From: an uncultured Faecalicatena sp.
GTDB lineage: Bacteria > Bacillota > Clostridia > Lachnospirales > Lachnospiraceae
DNA: 64,000 nt
Direction: 5' to 3'
Assembly (NCBI GenBank): GCA_902489075.1
Contig: CABTYO010000001.1
Coordinates: 62,001-126,000, forward strand
Part shown: piece after piece, positions 42,143-51,368 of the stretch
Layout: each line of letters starts with the position of its first letter
Position numbering within the stretch: the first letter of the stretch is position 1
Notes under the pieces: model-generated
What the model was told of the DNA's origin: nothing
The model's database searches: none
What the model saw: only the letters and a program-made list of their open reading frames with translations
Translations under genes and position numbers: made by a program

Positions 42143-43440
42143 ACACAATCATATTCTGCTGTTTGAGTTTTGTAACAACATGTATCGGGTTTTGGATATT
42201 TATAAAGTGTTTTCCTGAGAAACGATGGAAAAATAAGTGGTGTGATCTTCTCCTGCTGGTCATTTTTTTGTTTCTGGCTGTTGTAAAAGCATGGGATGCC
42301 CAGCATGCATATATATCATCGCTTCAGATTTTATTTTACAATTTTGCAATTGCCTGTTTATTAAAAGTATTTTATAAATGCGAGTTCAGGGCAGCTCTGC
42401 TGTGGGAATATCTTTATGAGTTTACGATAGTCATAGTAAAGATGCCTGTTCTAACTGCCCGCGGCGTATTGGAAAACACAAGCGTACGTGTTAATATTGC
42501 AGAAAGAAGTATCTGGGAGAATATCTGGTGTTTGGTTATTATCTTGATTCTGACAGCAGTGTATATCAAATGGTCGAAGCAGATAACTGACTGGCTAAAG
42601 AGAATATTGGTGAGGAGTAAAGGGATACTCTTTGTATTTGTGTTCATGGAATTCTCTCTGGAGAATTTTATAATTGATTTGGGGCATCAAATATTTCAGT
42701 TAAAAGATTTTCTGCTAAATATTTTTGTTGTCTTTAGTGTATTTGCTGTTTTTTTGATTTTCGTAATATATTTTTTATATAGAGATGGGAAGATGGAGCA
42801 GGAGAATCTCAACGCCCAAAGGGAAAGGTTATTAGAAGAACAGAGAATAACACAGGGATATTTTGAACAGGATGCAAGGCGGCTTCATGATATGAAGCAT
42901 ATACTGTTGTATCTTCAAAAGTGTATAAAAAACAATGAGATAGAAAAAGCGGAGAAGTGTCTGGCACAATATGTACAGGAAGTAAGTGAAAATCAGAAGA
43001 AAGTATGGACAGGGATATCTGGAGTTGATTTTCTTATAGAGTATGAATATCAAAAGATGAAAGAGAATAGGATCACTTTTTCCATGCAGATAGATCTCTG
43101 TGAGCTTCCCATTGAAGAGCAGGATTTCATGATTATACTAGGAAATCTGCTGGACAATGCTGTGGAGGCTTCTGAAAAATGTTCTATAGATAACAGAAGG
43201 ATTTTTCTCAATATGAAGACGATCAATAATATGTTTATGCTGGATTTAAGGAATTCATGTCAAATGGAGCCAATCGAGAAAAAGGGGCATTTAATCACTA
43301 CCAAAAAGAATCAGATATGGCATGGATGGGGAATGAAAAATGTGGAACAAATCGTACATCAATATGGAGGAGATTTCCAACATAGGTATACAGAAGGCGA
43401 ATTTAGCGTAAGTATTACTTTTTATGGAGGAAAATTTTAA
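42136..43440 (+). CDS. AgrC/GHKL-type sensor histidine kinase
   Basis: 434 residues. About six membrane segments fill residues 1-215 and form the likely peptide-sensing part. A coiled linker leads to the phospho-acceptor H251 in R-R-L-H-D-M-K-H, and the GHKL ATP-binding domain has G-N-L-L-D-N-A-V-E-A-S (N box, about 336-346) and H-G-W-G-M-K-N-V (G box). ATG 42136 lies 6 nt after GGAG, inside the regulator gene. Kinases of this branch usually detect small secreted peptides. No agrB-like processing protease is in the window; the cytosolic subtilase and exporter downstream could process and secrete the signal instead. Confidence 0.93.
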   Translation: MLNTIIFCCLSFVTTCIGFWIFIKCFPEKRWKNKWCDLLLLVIFLFLAVVKAWDAQHAYISSLQILFYNFAIACLLKVFYKCEFRAALLWEYLYEFTIVIVKMPVLTARGVLENTSVRVNIAERSIWENIWCLVIILILTAVYIKWSKQITDWLKRILVRSKGILFVFVFMEFSLENFIIDLGHQIFQLKDFLLNIFVVFSVFAVFLIFVIYFLYRDGKMEQENLNAQRERLLEEQRITQGYFEQDARRLHDMKHILLYLQKCIKNNEIEKAEKCLAQYVQEVSENQKKVWTGISGVDFLIEYEYQKMKENRITFSMQIDLCELPIEEQDFMIILGNLLDNAVEASEKCSIDNRRIFLNMKTINNMFMLDLRNSCQMEPIEKKGHLITTKKNQIWHGWGMKNVEQIVHQYGGDFQHRYTEGEFSVSITFYGGKF

Positions 43441-43470
43441 CACCACTTATGACTATCATATATTGTTAAG

Positions 43471-43511
43471 AAGAAAAATAGTGCGGCTTTTAAAGCTGCA
43501 CTATTTTTCTT
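43471..43511 (+). terminator. Terminator after the two-component genes
   Basis: AAGAAAAATAGTGC (43471-43484) pairs perfectly with GCACTATTTTTCTT (43498-43511). Strong and near-symmetric. Confidence 0.92.
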
Positions 43512-43684
43512 GTATAGGAAACTTCATCCTCCTATATTATAAAATGCTTCCACGTTACATAAGTAGGAAGAATATTACTGGAATTTGCCTGCTGGTTAAA
43601 AAATATAATAGCCAGGGAAAAATAATTAGATAAGGGTCAAAAATTTTGAGAATTGGACGGAAATTCAATAAGAATAGCCTGAGA

Positions 43685-43693
43685 TGCTATAAT
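43685..43693 (+). promoter_or_regulatory. Extended -10 promoter for the lipoprotein-transporter-protease operon
   Basis: TGCTATAAT with an intact TG extension but no good -35, as expected of an activated promoter. The gap 43441-43768 otherwise holds only the terminator and no credible gene. The start site would be near 43700, about 70 nt before the lipoprotein gene. Confidence 0.6.
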
Positions 43694-43768
43694 AATTTAA
43701 TAATAAAACAAAAGAACAGTAGCAGGTGTGAGTGGATCGGGCAAAGTTTAGTAGATGGGAGGAACATT

Positions 43769-45295
43769 ATGAAAAAGGCAGTTTCATTAATTTTGATGGT
43801 ATGTATCGTACTTGCAGGGTGCCAGAAATCACCAGAGAAGAGCTCTGTTGCCAGTAAAGCGGAGGGGCTTAGCAAAGATGTGATTGCGAAAGCACTTAAA
43901 GAAGGGGAAAAGAAAAGTCTGGATATCCCGGAACACTGGAGTATGAGTGAAAAGAAGAGTAATGACAGGGTTACAATCTCTGCTGATTTAGATCTGGGGA
44001 AGGTGGAAGTTGGCAATCTGCCTGTTATAGAGATGAAAAATCATGAGCTGAGTCAGAAAGAACTGGAAAAGATGGTTTCTTATTTTGCCAAGGATGAAGC
44101 AATATATAAGCCTCAGGCGTATACAAAGCAGGTTTATCAGAAACTGATAGACAGGATAGACAAGAAAGAGGGAATCTATGGAGATACGTCCATGTGGACC
44201 TCTTATCAGGAGCTGGAATCGGCATTAAAGAGTGCGATGGACCTTGCACCGGAGGCATATCCGGAACCAGAAAGTGCAGAGATAAAGTTCCAAAAGAAAA
44301 TAACGGATCCAGCATTTCTTGCTGCGCAAGACTGGGCAGGTGGAAAAAAGGAAGAAAACACAGAGGGGGAAAACTATTTTACCGCTGATGTTGGAAAAGA
44401 AAGAAATTCATATATTAATGCAGAGCGTTATGATTCAAATATTGAAAACAGCAGCAGCTTTGTCTGGCAGGAGGGAGCGGATATTATAGAGGCTGCTGAC
44501 ATAGCGGATTTCAAAAATCAATGTAAATATAAACTGGATTCCGGGATGGATACAACCGGCTTTGTACAGAAGTATTCCGATTTATTAGATCACTATGAAG
44601 CATGTCTGGATCAGAATGAAGACGTTGATGAGGCCGAGGGAAAAAAGCAGGCGGAACAGGTTTTGAAGGATTTAGAGGTCTCAAATGTGGAATTTTCGTC
44701 ATCCGAACAGGTCTTGTGGTTTCCAAAAGAGGCATTTCCTGAAAGGGATTCTCTTGGATACTGGACTGATCATTTGTGGCAGGGAGATCTGAGCAGGGCA
44801 GAGGCAGGTTATCAATATACCTTTTTAAACTTCGTAGAAGGGATTCCTGCCGAGCAGGTCTACGGCACTGTTTCTCAGAATACCACTGAAAGTTATACAC
44901 CACCGTTCCCTGTGGAAAAAATTACAATTACAGTTACGAAAGACGGAGTGAAAAGTTTCAAGTGGAAAGGGATGACAGAAGAAGCAGACCGTGTTGCTGA
45001 TAATACACAACTTATGTCATTTGAAAATATTCAGAATTTATTAACAGAGCAGATATTTTACTGGTATTCTCAGGGAGGACAGCCGGCGAATGATCCTACA
45101 TTATTTGACTATAAAGTAGAAAGTGCGCAATTGGTATATACATATGTGCCAGCATATGGAGAGCCAAAAAATGCATGGCTTGTTCCTGCATGGGTTTTTA
45201 GTGTGGATGAATATGTAAACAGGATAGAAGCGTCAGGTGATATTAGCTTTGTACTAAATGCTTTAGATGGTGGCGTAATAGGACGGACAGATTAA
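43769..45295 (+). CDS. DUF6034-like surface lipoprotein
   Basis: 508 residues. Signal peptide with lipobox L-A-G-C (Cys18), so the mature protein is lipid-anchored outside the membrane. The rest is a long soluble region; the overall look resembles the DUF6034 group of Firmicute lipoproteins often found beside ABC-2 transporters (memory, not searched). ATG 43769 has a GGGAGGA site; longer frames lack one. It heads an operon with two permeases and an ATPase, and is likely an extracellular part of that transporter or an immunity lipoprotein. Function unknown. Confidence 0.75.
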   Translation: MKKAVSLILMVCIVLAGCQKSPEKSSVASKAEGLSKDVIAKALKEGEKKSLDIPEHWSMSEKKSNDRVTISADLDLGKVEVGNLPVIEMKNHELSQKELEKMVSYFAKDEAIYKPQAYTKQVYQKLIDRIDKKEGIYGDTSMWTSYQELESALKSAMDLAPEAYPEPESAEIKFQKKITDPAFLAAQDWAGGKKEENTEGENYFTADVGKERNSYINAERYDSNIENSSSFVWQEGADIIEAADIADFKNQCKYKLDSGMDTTGFVQKYSDLLDHYEACLDQNEDVDEAEGKKQAEQVLKDLEVSNVEFSSSEQVLWFPKEAFPERDSLGYWTDHLWQGDLSRAEAGYQYTFLNFVEGIPAEQVYGTVSQNTTESYTPPFPVEKITITVTKDGVKSFKWKGMTEEADRVADNTQLMSFENIQNLLTEQIFYWYSQGGQPANDPTLFDYKVESAQLVYTYVPAYGEPKNAWLVPAWVFSVDEYVNRIEASGDISFVLNALDGGVIGRTD

Positions 45296-45336
45296 GCAAA
45301 CTGATCAATATGATATTTTACAAAGGGGAGACTGAC

Positions 45337-46092
45337 ATGAAGAATGTGATCACTACTGAGGTTAAGAGTGGTGTCTGTAACCTTCGCTTTTTGCTGGGAG
45401 TATTCCTGATCGTGCTGGTTGCGCTGGTATCGGAAGGAGCAATGCTTAAAAAGATTGCAGATATGGGGGGATCACCGGAAGGTCCGGGATGGTCTGTGGC
45501 TTACACTTACTGTACGAACAGTATTAACACGTTTTTATTCATTCCCATTGCTGTTGCTTTTTCAGCAGGAGAAAATGCGCAGGAAGAACTGCGCACCAGA
45601 TTCTCGATGTTTAGTTATATACGGACAGGGAAAAAGAAATACCTTCTGGGAAAAGCAGCAGGTCTTCTGATCTCGGGCGGCTTTATGATCTGTCTGGCAA
45701 TGGGGATACTGCTTGCCGTCAGTGTCATAGGGTTTGGACGTTATCCGTCATTGGAAAGGGCAGGGGTGGATACTGCCAGACTCTATGCAGAGGCGGCAGT
45801 CAGCTTTCCACGTCTGTTTCTGAATGGAGCTTTCTGGGCTCTTGTGGGAGGTATGGCCGCGGTTGTGACAAAGAACCGTTATATGGCATATGCAGTCCCA
45901 TTTATTCTTTACTATGTTCTGACTGTATTCCAGGAGCGTTACTATCAAGAACTGTTTTTTTTAAGTCCCAGATACTGGGCATCCCCGATATATTATGGGA
46001 ATCTTTTTTGTATCGGGGTGCTGTTTACAGGTACTCTTTTGATGGCATTTTTATTTATGTGGGCAATAAAAAGGAGGCTGGAGCATGCGTGA
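45337..46092 (+). CDS. ABC-2 type permease (immunity/export transporter subunit)
   Basis: 251 residues, about six membrane segments, weak sequence identity typical of bacteriocin-immunity or ABC-2 permeases (LanE/LanG-like). AAAGGGGAG precedes ATG 45337. Overlaps the next permease gene by 8 bp. With the following permease and the ATPase at 46990 it would form a complete exporter. Substrate inferred to be a peptide from the neighbouring protease, exporter and sensor genes. Confidence 0.78.
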   Translation: MKNVITTEVKSGVCNLRFLLGVFLIVLVALVSEGAMLKKIADMGGSPEGPGWSVAYTYCTNSINTFLFIPIAVAFSAGENAQEELRTRFSMFSYIRTGKKKYLLGKAAGLLISGGFMICLAMGILLAVSVIGFGRYPSLERAGVDTARLYAEAAVSFPRLFLNGAFWALVGGMAAVVTKNRYMAYAVPFILYYVLTVFQERYYQELFFLSPRYWASPIYYGNLFCIGVLFTGTLLMAFLFMWAIKRRLEHA

Positions 46093-46978
46093 TATCAAAC
46101 AGGCATTTCGGATTGCAGGACAAAATTTCTGTGGATGGGGGAAGAATCCGAGAATCTGGATGACCTTTGTTCTGGCAGCGGTACTCTGTCTGATGCTGTC
46201 TGACCAGATTATTTCCCAGGCAGTGAAGTATGATACTGTCTTACAGATTGTCGAGCCGTTCATCTGGACATATGGGGATGCAACATCTGTCATGCTGTCT
46301 TCCCTTTTATTGGTTCTTTTATTTGCAGACATGCCATTTGTTAGTCAGGCAACCCCTTACTGGCTGATTCGTACGAAGCGGAGCGTCTGGCTGGCCGGGC
46401 AGATCATCTATGTGGTATTAACAACGGTGATTTACAATCTGTTTATGTTAATTGTACTGGGAATCATGGCGGCGCCTTTTTCCTACGTAGGAAATGTATG
46501 GAGCAAGACAGCTGCTATGCTGGGCTATGGCGGTGATGGGAGTATTACGGTTCCTGTATCCGTGAAGACGATGGAGATATCCACACCTTATGAGTGTGTT
46601 TTGTCCGTTTTCGGTCTTGTACTTTTGTATTCTCTTCTGGTGGCGGTTTTCATGTTGTTCCTGAACCTGACAGCGGGCAATATGGCTGGCGTGCTGGGGG
46701 CGTTTGCATTGAACCTGTATGGAATTCTCTTAAATCCTTCTATCATTCAGAAGATATTCCATTTTACAGGAAATTTGGAATACAGGGCAAATGTGTTGTG
46801 TGGATGGCTGTCGCCTCTGAATCATGCAACGTTTCCCATGCATAACTTTGGATATGATTATCTTCCCAGACTATGGATGAGCATGGGAATCTTTTTGCTA
46901 TTGATCGTCGTTTTGATTTTTGGAGCGGGCTGGAAAATGCAAAGATACAGTTTTTCTTTTGTCCAGACGGATGAGTAA
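46085..46978 (+). CDS. ABC-2 type permease, second subunit
   Basis: 297 residues, about six membrane segments. Begins within the end of the previous permease (GGAGGCTGGAGC before ATG) and ends 11 bp before the ATPase gene, so the three are co-translated. No family signature beyond hydrophobic pattern and context; different in sequence from the first permease, suggesting a hetero-oligomeric membrane part. Confidence 0.75.
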   Translation: MRDIKQAFRIAGQNFCGWGKNPRIWMTFVLAAVLCLMLSDQIISQAVKYDTVLQIVEPFIWTYGDATSVMLSSLLLVLLFADMPFVSQATPYWLIRTKRSVWLAGQIIYVVLTTVIYNLFMLIVLGIMAAPFSYVGNVWSKTAAMLGYGGDGSITVPVSVKTMEISTPYECVLSVFGLVLLYSLLVAVFMLFLNLTAGNMAGVLGAFALNLYGILLNPSIIQKIFHFTGNLEYRANVLCGWLSPLNHATFPMHNFGYDYLPRLWMSMGIFLLLIVVLIFGAGWKMQRYSFSFVQTDE

Positions 46979-46989
46979 AGGAGGGCAGC

Positions 46990-47670
46990 ATGAAAAATAC
47001 GGAAAACAGCGAGAAATTAGGAAATAAAGTGCAGTATGAGGTCCGGTTAAAAAATCTTTCAAAGTCATTTCGCAAAGAAAAGGTACTCAAGGAGATTACT
47101 CATGATTTTGAAAAAGGAAAGATACATGGAATCATGGGATTTAATGGTTCCGGTAAAACGGTTATGTTCAAATGTATCTGTGGTTTTCTAAAACCTGACA
47201 GCGGTATAGTCTGCGTGGGCGGTAAGAGAATAGGAAAAGACGTGGATTTTCCTGAATCAGTAGGGATTATTATTGAAAATCCAGGTTTCCTTCCAAATTT
47301 AAGTGGTTTTGCCAATCTGAAAAGGCTGGCATCATTAAAAAAACTGATTTCAGATGATGAAATCAGAGAGTCCATACGCAGGGTAGGACTCGATCCACTG
47401 TCTAAAAAGAAAGTAGGGCAGTACTCCCTTGGTATGAGGGAACGACTGGGAATTGCGCAGGCAATCATGGAGGACCCAAGGCTTCTGATTCTGGATGAAC
47501 CGTTCAATGGCCTGGATAAGCGTGGAGCAGAAGAGGTCTGCGCTCTGCTGAAAGATCTCAGGGAACGGGGGAAAACAGTGTTAATAGCTGCACATAATAT
47601 GATGGAGATTGAATGGCTCTGCGATACCATCAGCGAGATGGATGCAGGGGTGCTGACACAGGTGAAATAA
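46990..47670 (+). CDS. ABC transporter ATP-binding protein (bacitracin/lantibiotic-immunity type)
   Basis: 226 residues. Walker A G-F-N-G-S-G-K-T (about 48-55), signature Y-S-L-G-M-R-E-R-L (the L-S-G-G-Q form replaced by S-L-G-M, usual in the DrrA/LanF branch), Walker B L-L-I-L-D-E-P-F-N-G-L-D. AAAGGAGGG precedes the ATG. It powers the two permeases just upstream. The branch commonly removes antimicrobial peptides from the membrane. Confidence 0.9.
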   Translation: MKNTENSEKLGNKVQYEVRLKNLSKSFRKEKVLKEITHDFEKGKIHGIMGFNGSGKTVMFKCICGFLKPDSGIVCVGGKRIGKDVDFPESVGIIIENPGFLPNLSGFANLKRLASLKKLISDDEIRESIRRVGLDPLSKKKVGQYSLGMRERLGIAQAIMEDPRLLILDEPFNGLDKRGAEEVCALLKDLRERGKTVLIAAHNMMEIEWLCDTISEMDAGVLTQVK

Positions 47671-47688
47671 ATGTAAGAGGGTTAAAGT

Positions 47689-48777
47689 ATGAATATTGCA
47701 CTTTTGGATAACGGAATTTTCTGCAAAGGTACCTTACGGAATAGCATTACTGAAAGAAAAGTATTTCTAAGTAAAGAAATACTGGAAAGGGCAGAAGAAA
47801 AATTTGTACCTGTGCATGGAACTAAATGTGCTGAGATTATCAAGGATATCTGCCCAGAGGTATGTTTTCTGGATTTAAGGATATTGTATCATGAAGGGAC
47901 AACAGAGCTGCCGGTTTTGTTGGAAGCATTAGACTGGTGTATTCAAAATGAAATCAAACTAATACATATGAGCCTGGGAACCGTATCTTATTTTGATATA
48001 AATCCCTTGGAGATCAGGATAAAAAAGCTGATCTCTCAGGGTACAATTATTGTTGCAGCATATCATAACAGAAATATTAGAACTTATCCTGCGGCATTTT
48101 CCGGTGTTTTTGGGGTTAGACAGGACCGCTATGGGATTCTGTCTTCAAATCAATTTATGTTTCAGGAACAGCAGGGGGGTAATCGGGAAAATTCAATAGT
48201 AGCGCAAGGAAAGGAAATGGACAGAAAAAAACAGGCCAACAGCTATGCAGCACCTGTTGTAACAGGATATATTGCACGATTTTTAAATCAACATCCTGAT
48301 GCTGAATTTCAGGAGGTATTAACATATCTTGATGAATGTTCCGTCCACGGTAAAGTGTATCCTGACAGATTGGGAAATACTGTCAGAAAGGGGGATATAG
48401 AGATACCGGTAATTGCAGGGATAGGACTATATGACAGGGAAATTTCGCGGCTGGCAAGGCAATTCGAGGAAAAAGGATATCAGGTCTTACTTTTGCAGGA
48501 ATGTCTGACAGACAGCAGTGCCATTCCGATAGAATATTATAGTGGAAAAGACATATCTTTAGCAAACATTCTTTATACTGTCAACTGGATTTATGAACCA
48601 AATATAATCTTTCTTGATTTCATATCTTACCAAAGACAGGACAGATTAAAATTTCCGGAGATCGACATATTTATATTTTATGAAGATAAAACTTATAAAC
48701 TATATGGAGATAAACTGATCGGAGTTACCAGAGAATTGGAAGAAATTTACGATATTATTTGCCGATATTATGAGTGA
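47689..48777 (+). CDS. Cytosolic subtilisin-like (S8) serine protease with extra C-terminal domain
   Basis: 362 residues with no signal peptide. The catalytic triad is visible: D7 (A-L-L-D-N-G), H43 (V-H-G-T-K-C-A), S185 (A-N-S-Y-A-A-P), with oxyanion N127 (A-A-Y-H-N). The protease domain ends near 215; residues about 240-362 form a second alpha/beta region (I-P-V-I-A-G-I-G, then G-Y-Q-V-L-L-L, N-I-I-F-L-D-F-I) that I cannot assign. Intracellular S8 proteases beside a peptide exporter are known as leader peptidases of ribosomally made peptides. It lies directly before an exporter gene (9 bp) and after the transporter ATPase. No precursor gene was found. Confidence 0.88.
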   Translation: MNIALLDNGIFCKGTLRNSITERKVFLSKEILERAEEKFVPVHGTKCAEIIKDICPEVCFLDLRILYHEGTTELPVLLEALDWCIQNEIKLIHMSLGTVSYFDINPLEIRIKKLISQGTIIVAAYHNRNIRTYPAAFSGVFGVRQDRYGILSSNQFMFQEQQGGNRENSIVAQGKEMDRKKQANSYAAPVVTGYIARFLNQHPDAEFQEVLTYLDECSVHGKVYPDRLGNTVRKGDIEIPVIAGIGLYDREISRLARQFEEKGYQVLLLQECLTDSSAIPIEYYSGKDISLANILYTVNWIYEPNIIFLDFISYQRQDRLKFPEIDIFIFYEDKTYKLYGDKLIGVTRELEEIYDIICRYYE

Positions 48778-48786
48778 GGGCAGAGT

Positions 48787-50490
48787 ATGAAAATAGAAAG
48801 AAGTAAGGAACAGATATGGCATCGGGTTTGGGAGATGCTCTTAGAATATAAAAAATATTTTCCGGGAATTTTACTATGTTTAGTATGTACTTCATTTATG
48901 ACTTTTTTACAGCCCTTGATTATTCGTCAAATAACGGATCAGGGGATGGTACAAAAAGATTTGAGGTGCATTTTTATTTTTTCAGGGATAATGATTGTGG
49001 TTTCCCTCATTCAACAGGGTTTAAGTGTAATTCAGACAAATTCGTTTTCAAAGTTACACAATTTAATCACACGCTCACTATATACGAAGTCCTATTGGAA
49101 GCTAAATAAATTAAGAATACAGTATTTTGATGAAAAAGGAAGTGCTGAAATTATTAATACAATTAATGCAGATATTAGTAATGTGGCTTCTGTTGCAGAT
49201 CAGGTTACGACCTTTTCCATATCGTCAATTCTTCAAATCGTGGGGGGAGTTGTAGGTCTGGCCTTATTGGATTGGAAACTGGCATTGCTGATTGTTCTTG
49301 TAATTCCTATAAAATTTATTGTTGTGTATTATTTCTCAGGAAAGAAAAATCGGATGTTTGAACAATGGTTAGAAAATAGTCGTGTTTTTTCAGGATGGTT
49401 GGGGGACTGCATCAGTGGGATTCGGGAAATGAAACTGTGGAATTTATTTTACGTAAAAAGCAAAGAGTTTGAAAAGCTGCAGAAAAATATGATGAATTCC
49501 TATAAAGAAAATATGATGTTGGATGAATACCGGACACTGAGTATTACGTTCCTGGATACAATAGTAACTGCGATTCTTTATATATTGAGTGGAGTACTTA
49601 TCATAAAAGGAGAGTTTACAATAGGAGGTGCCTTCGCGTTTATCACATATAGTGGATATGTTGTCAGCCCAATTTCATTTTTGATTAATATTAAATATTA
49701 TTTTGCTCAAATAGAACCTTCTGCAAAACGGCTTTTTACATTTTTGGAACAAACGGAAGAATCAGAAGTATTGAAGAGGACAGGATCGCATCATCATATC
49801 AATCCTAATTTAAACAGTGATGTTCCTGTTTTAGAATTTAAAAATGTATCCTTTGGATATGATGCCGGGTGTATGATTTTAAATAATGTTTCATTTAGTA
49901 TACAACAGGGGGAAAGGATGGCGATTATTGGAGAAAATGGAAGTGGAAAGTCAACTATTCTAAATCTGTTGGCAGGATTTTACCGACCTCAGCAAGGCTT
50001 AATAAAATTGTATGGAATGCCGATGGATACGTTGGATGTGGAGGAAATACGGAAGAGAATAGCAGTGATAAGTCAAAAGCCTTATCTTTTCCAGGGAACC
50101 ATAGAAGAGAATGTAAATATTGATGGGAAAGCTTCACATGAAGAAGTAGTCAGAGCATGTGAAAGTAGTGGAGCCTTGAATTTTATAGAAAATCTTGAAC
50201 AAGGTTTTGAACAGAAAATAGGTCAGAACGGAGCCAGACTCTCTGGTGGAGAAAGGCAGAAGTTAGCTGTTGCAAGGGCGTTGTTAAAGAAGGCAGACAT
50301 CTTACTGATGGATGAGGCAACGGCAGGATTTGATGTAGAATCGAAGAAGGCATTACATAAGTTGTTATGTAATGATTTAAAAGATACAACAGTTATTTTT
50401 ATTACTCATAAGTATGAAGAACTGGAAGGTATTGATAAAATATACAGACTTTGGGGCGGTGTTTTAAAAAAGATAATTGGTGAGTATTAA
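48787..50490 (+). CDS. ABC exporter, fused membrane and ATPase domains, no C39 peptidase domain
   Basis: 567 residues: six membrane helices (about 20-325), then the ATPase with Walker A G-E-N-G-S-G-K-S-T, signature L-S-G-G-E-R-Q-K and Walker B I-L-L-M-D-E-A-T-A. It lacks the N-terminal cysteine protease domain of bacteriocin exporters, which fits a separate protease (the S8 gene just upstream) cutting the leader. Type I half-transporter working as a homodimer. Likely exports the mature peptide. Confidence 0.92.
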   Translation: MKIERSKEQIWHRVWEMLLEYKKYFPGILLCLVCTSFMTFLQPLIIRQITDQGMVQKDLRCIFIFSGIMIVVSLIQQGLSVIQTNSFSKLHNLITRSLYTKSYWKLNKLRIQYFDEKGSAEIINTINADISNVASVADQVTTFSISSILQIVGGVVGLALLDWKLALLIVLVIPIKFIVVYYFSGKKNRMFEQWLENSRVFSGWLGDCISGIREMKLWNLFYVKSKEFEKLQKNMMNSYKENMMLDEYRTLSITFLDTIVTAILYILSGVLIIKGEFTIGGAFAFITYSGYVVSPISFLINIKYYFAQIEPSAKRLFTFLEQTEESEVLKRTGSHHHINPNLNSDVPVLEFKNVSFGYDAGCMILNNVSFSIQQGERMAIIGENGSGKSTILNLLAGFYRPQQGLIKLYGMPMDTLDVEEIRKRIAVISQKPYLFQGTIEENVNIDGKASHEEVVRACESSGALNFIENLEQGFEQKIGQNGARLSGGERQKLAVARALLKKADILLMDEATAGFDVESKKALHKLLCNDLKDTTVIFITHKYEELEGIDKIYRLWGGVLKKIIGEY

Positions 50491-50512
50491 ACAGAAAGGA
50501 GTGAACACAATC

Positions 50513-51220
50513 ATGGTAAAAATTGCAGCGATAGATCATGAAAAGGAGTGGCTGGATATTGAGCGTAATGTCACGGATCAATGTTTCCGAAACGTGGAGC
50601 AGTATCAATTTTACGAATATTCCGAGGCGGAGGGATTATTACTGGGGCTGGCGGAGGATTACTTTGATGTTTTTCTGCTTGATATGGATCTGCCGGACGG
50701 GAATGGCTTAAAGATTGCAAGCATAGTAAAGCGTATGTATCCGGACGCAGTGATCATATATGTGACAAATTACGTAGAGACTGCCATGGAGACATTAGAT
50801 GTAAACTTTTATCATTATATTCCTAAAAAATTCCTAAGGGAAAAACTGCCGCGGACCTATCAGGCCCTGCTTGGTGATGAGCTGGATGGTGCACGCCCCT
50901 GTTTCATTATCCAAAATAATTCAAGGCAGGAAAAGATACCGGAAGATCGGATTTACTATCTGGTAAAGGAAAAGAAATATGTCAAGGTGGTACATAAAGG
51001 TGGAGTAAGCAAGGTGAGATCGTCTCTGGAGGCGGTATACAGGAAGTTAAGCCCGGAGGATTTTTTAAGAATAGATAAGGGGTGTGTTGTGAATCTCAGG
51101 TATGTGATGGCTTTGGAAAAGCGACGGGTAAAATTGGAAAATGGTGAGTCATGCACAGTGAGTCAGCCCCAGCTGGCTAATGTGAAGAAGCGGATTTCAG
51201 AATATTGGAACATGGAATGA
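50513..51220 (+). CDS. Second LytTR-family response regulator, orphan, altered acidic pocket
   Basis: 235 residues, clearly paralogous to the regulator at 41432 (both end V-S-Q-P-Q-L-A-N-V-K-K-x-I-S-E-Y-W). The phospho-acceptor D57 (F-L-L-D-M-D-L-P) is kept, but the Mg2+-binding acidic pair is D8-H9-E10 instead of D8-D9-D10. No kinase lies beside it. AGAAAGGAGTG precedes ATG 50513. It probably controls the second transporter block and may be phosphorylated by the upstream kinase, or act with weakened phosphorylation. Confidence 0.92.
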   Translation: MVKIAAIDHEKEWLDIERNVTDQCFRNVEQYQFYEYSEAEGLLLGLAEDYFDVFLLDMDLPDGNGLKIASIVKRMYPDAVIIYVTNYVETAMETLDVNFYHYIPKKFLREKLPRTYQALLGDELDGARPCFIIQNNSRQEKIPEDRIYYLVKEKKYVKVVHKGGVSKVRSSLEAVYRKLSPEDFLRIDKGCVVNLRYVMALEKRRVKLENGESCTVSQPQLANVKKRISEYWNME

Positions 51221-51368
51221 TGGACCCATATTTCAAACTTGCAGTCAAAAAGTTAAAGATAAAAGTCAGGTTCGGATAACAGCTGCATTAGATGTTACAA
51301 TATTGGAAATAAGAGAAATTCATGAAGGAAAACACGAAAACAAAAATTTTTCAGAAAGGTGGAGGTAT

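Noticed and set aside
43424..43633. Possible small precursor peptide gene before the lipoprotein operon
   Set aside because: The frame overlaps the end of the kinase gene and a terminator hairpin, lacks a ribosome site, and shows no leader or core pattern.
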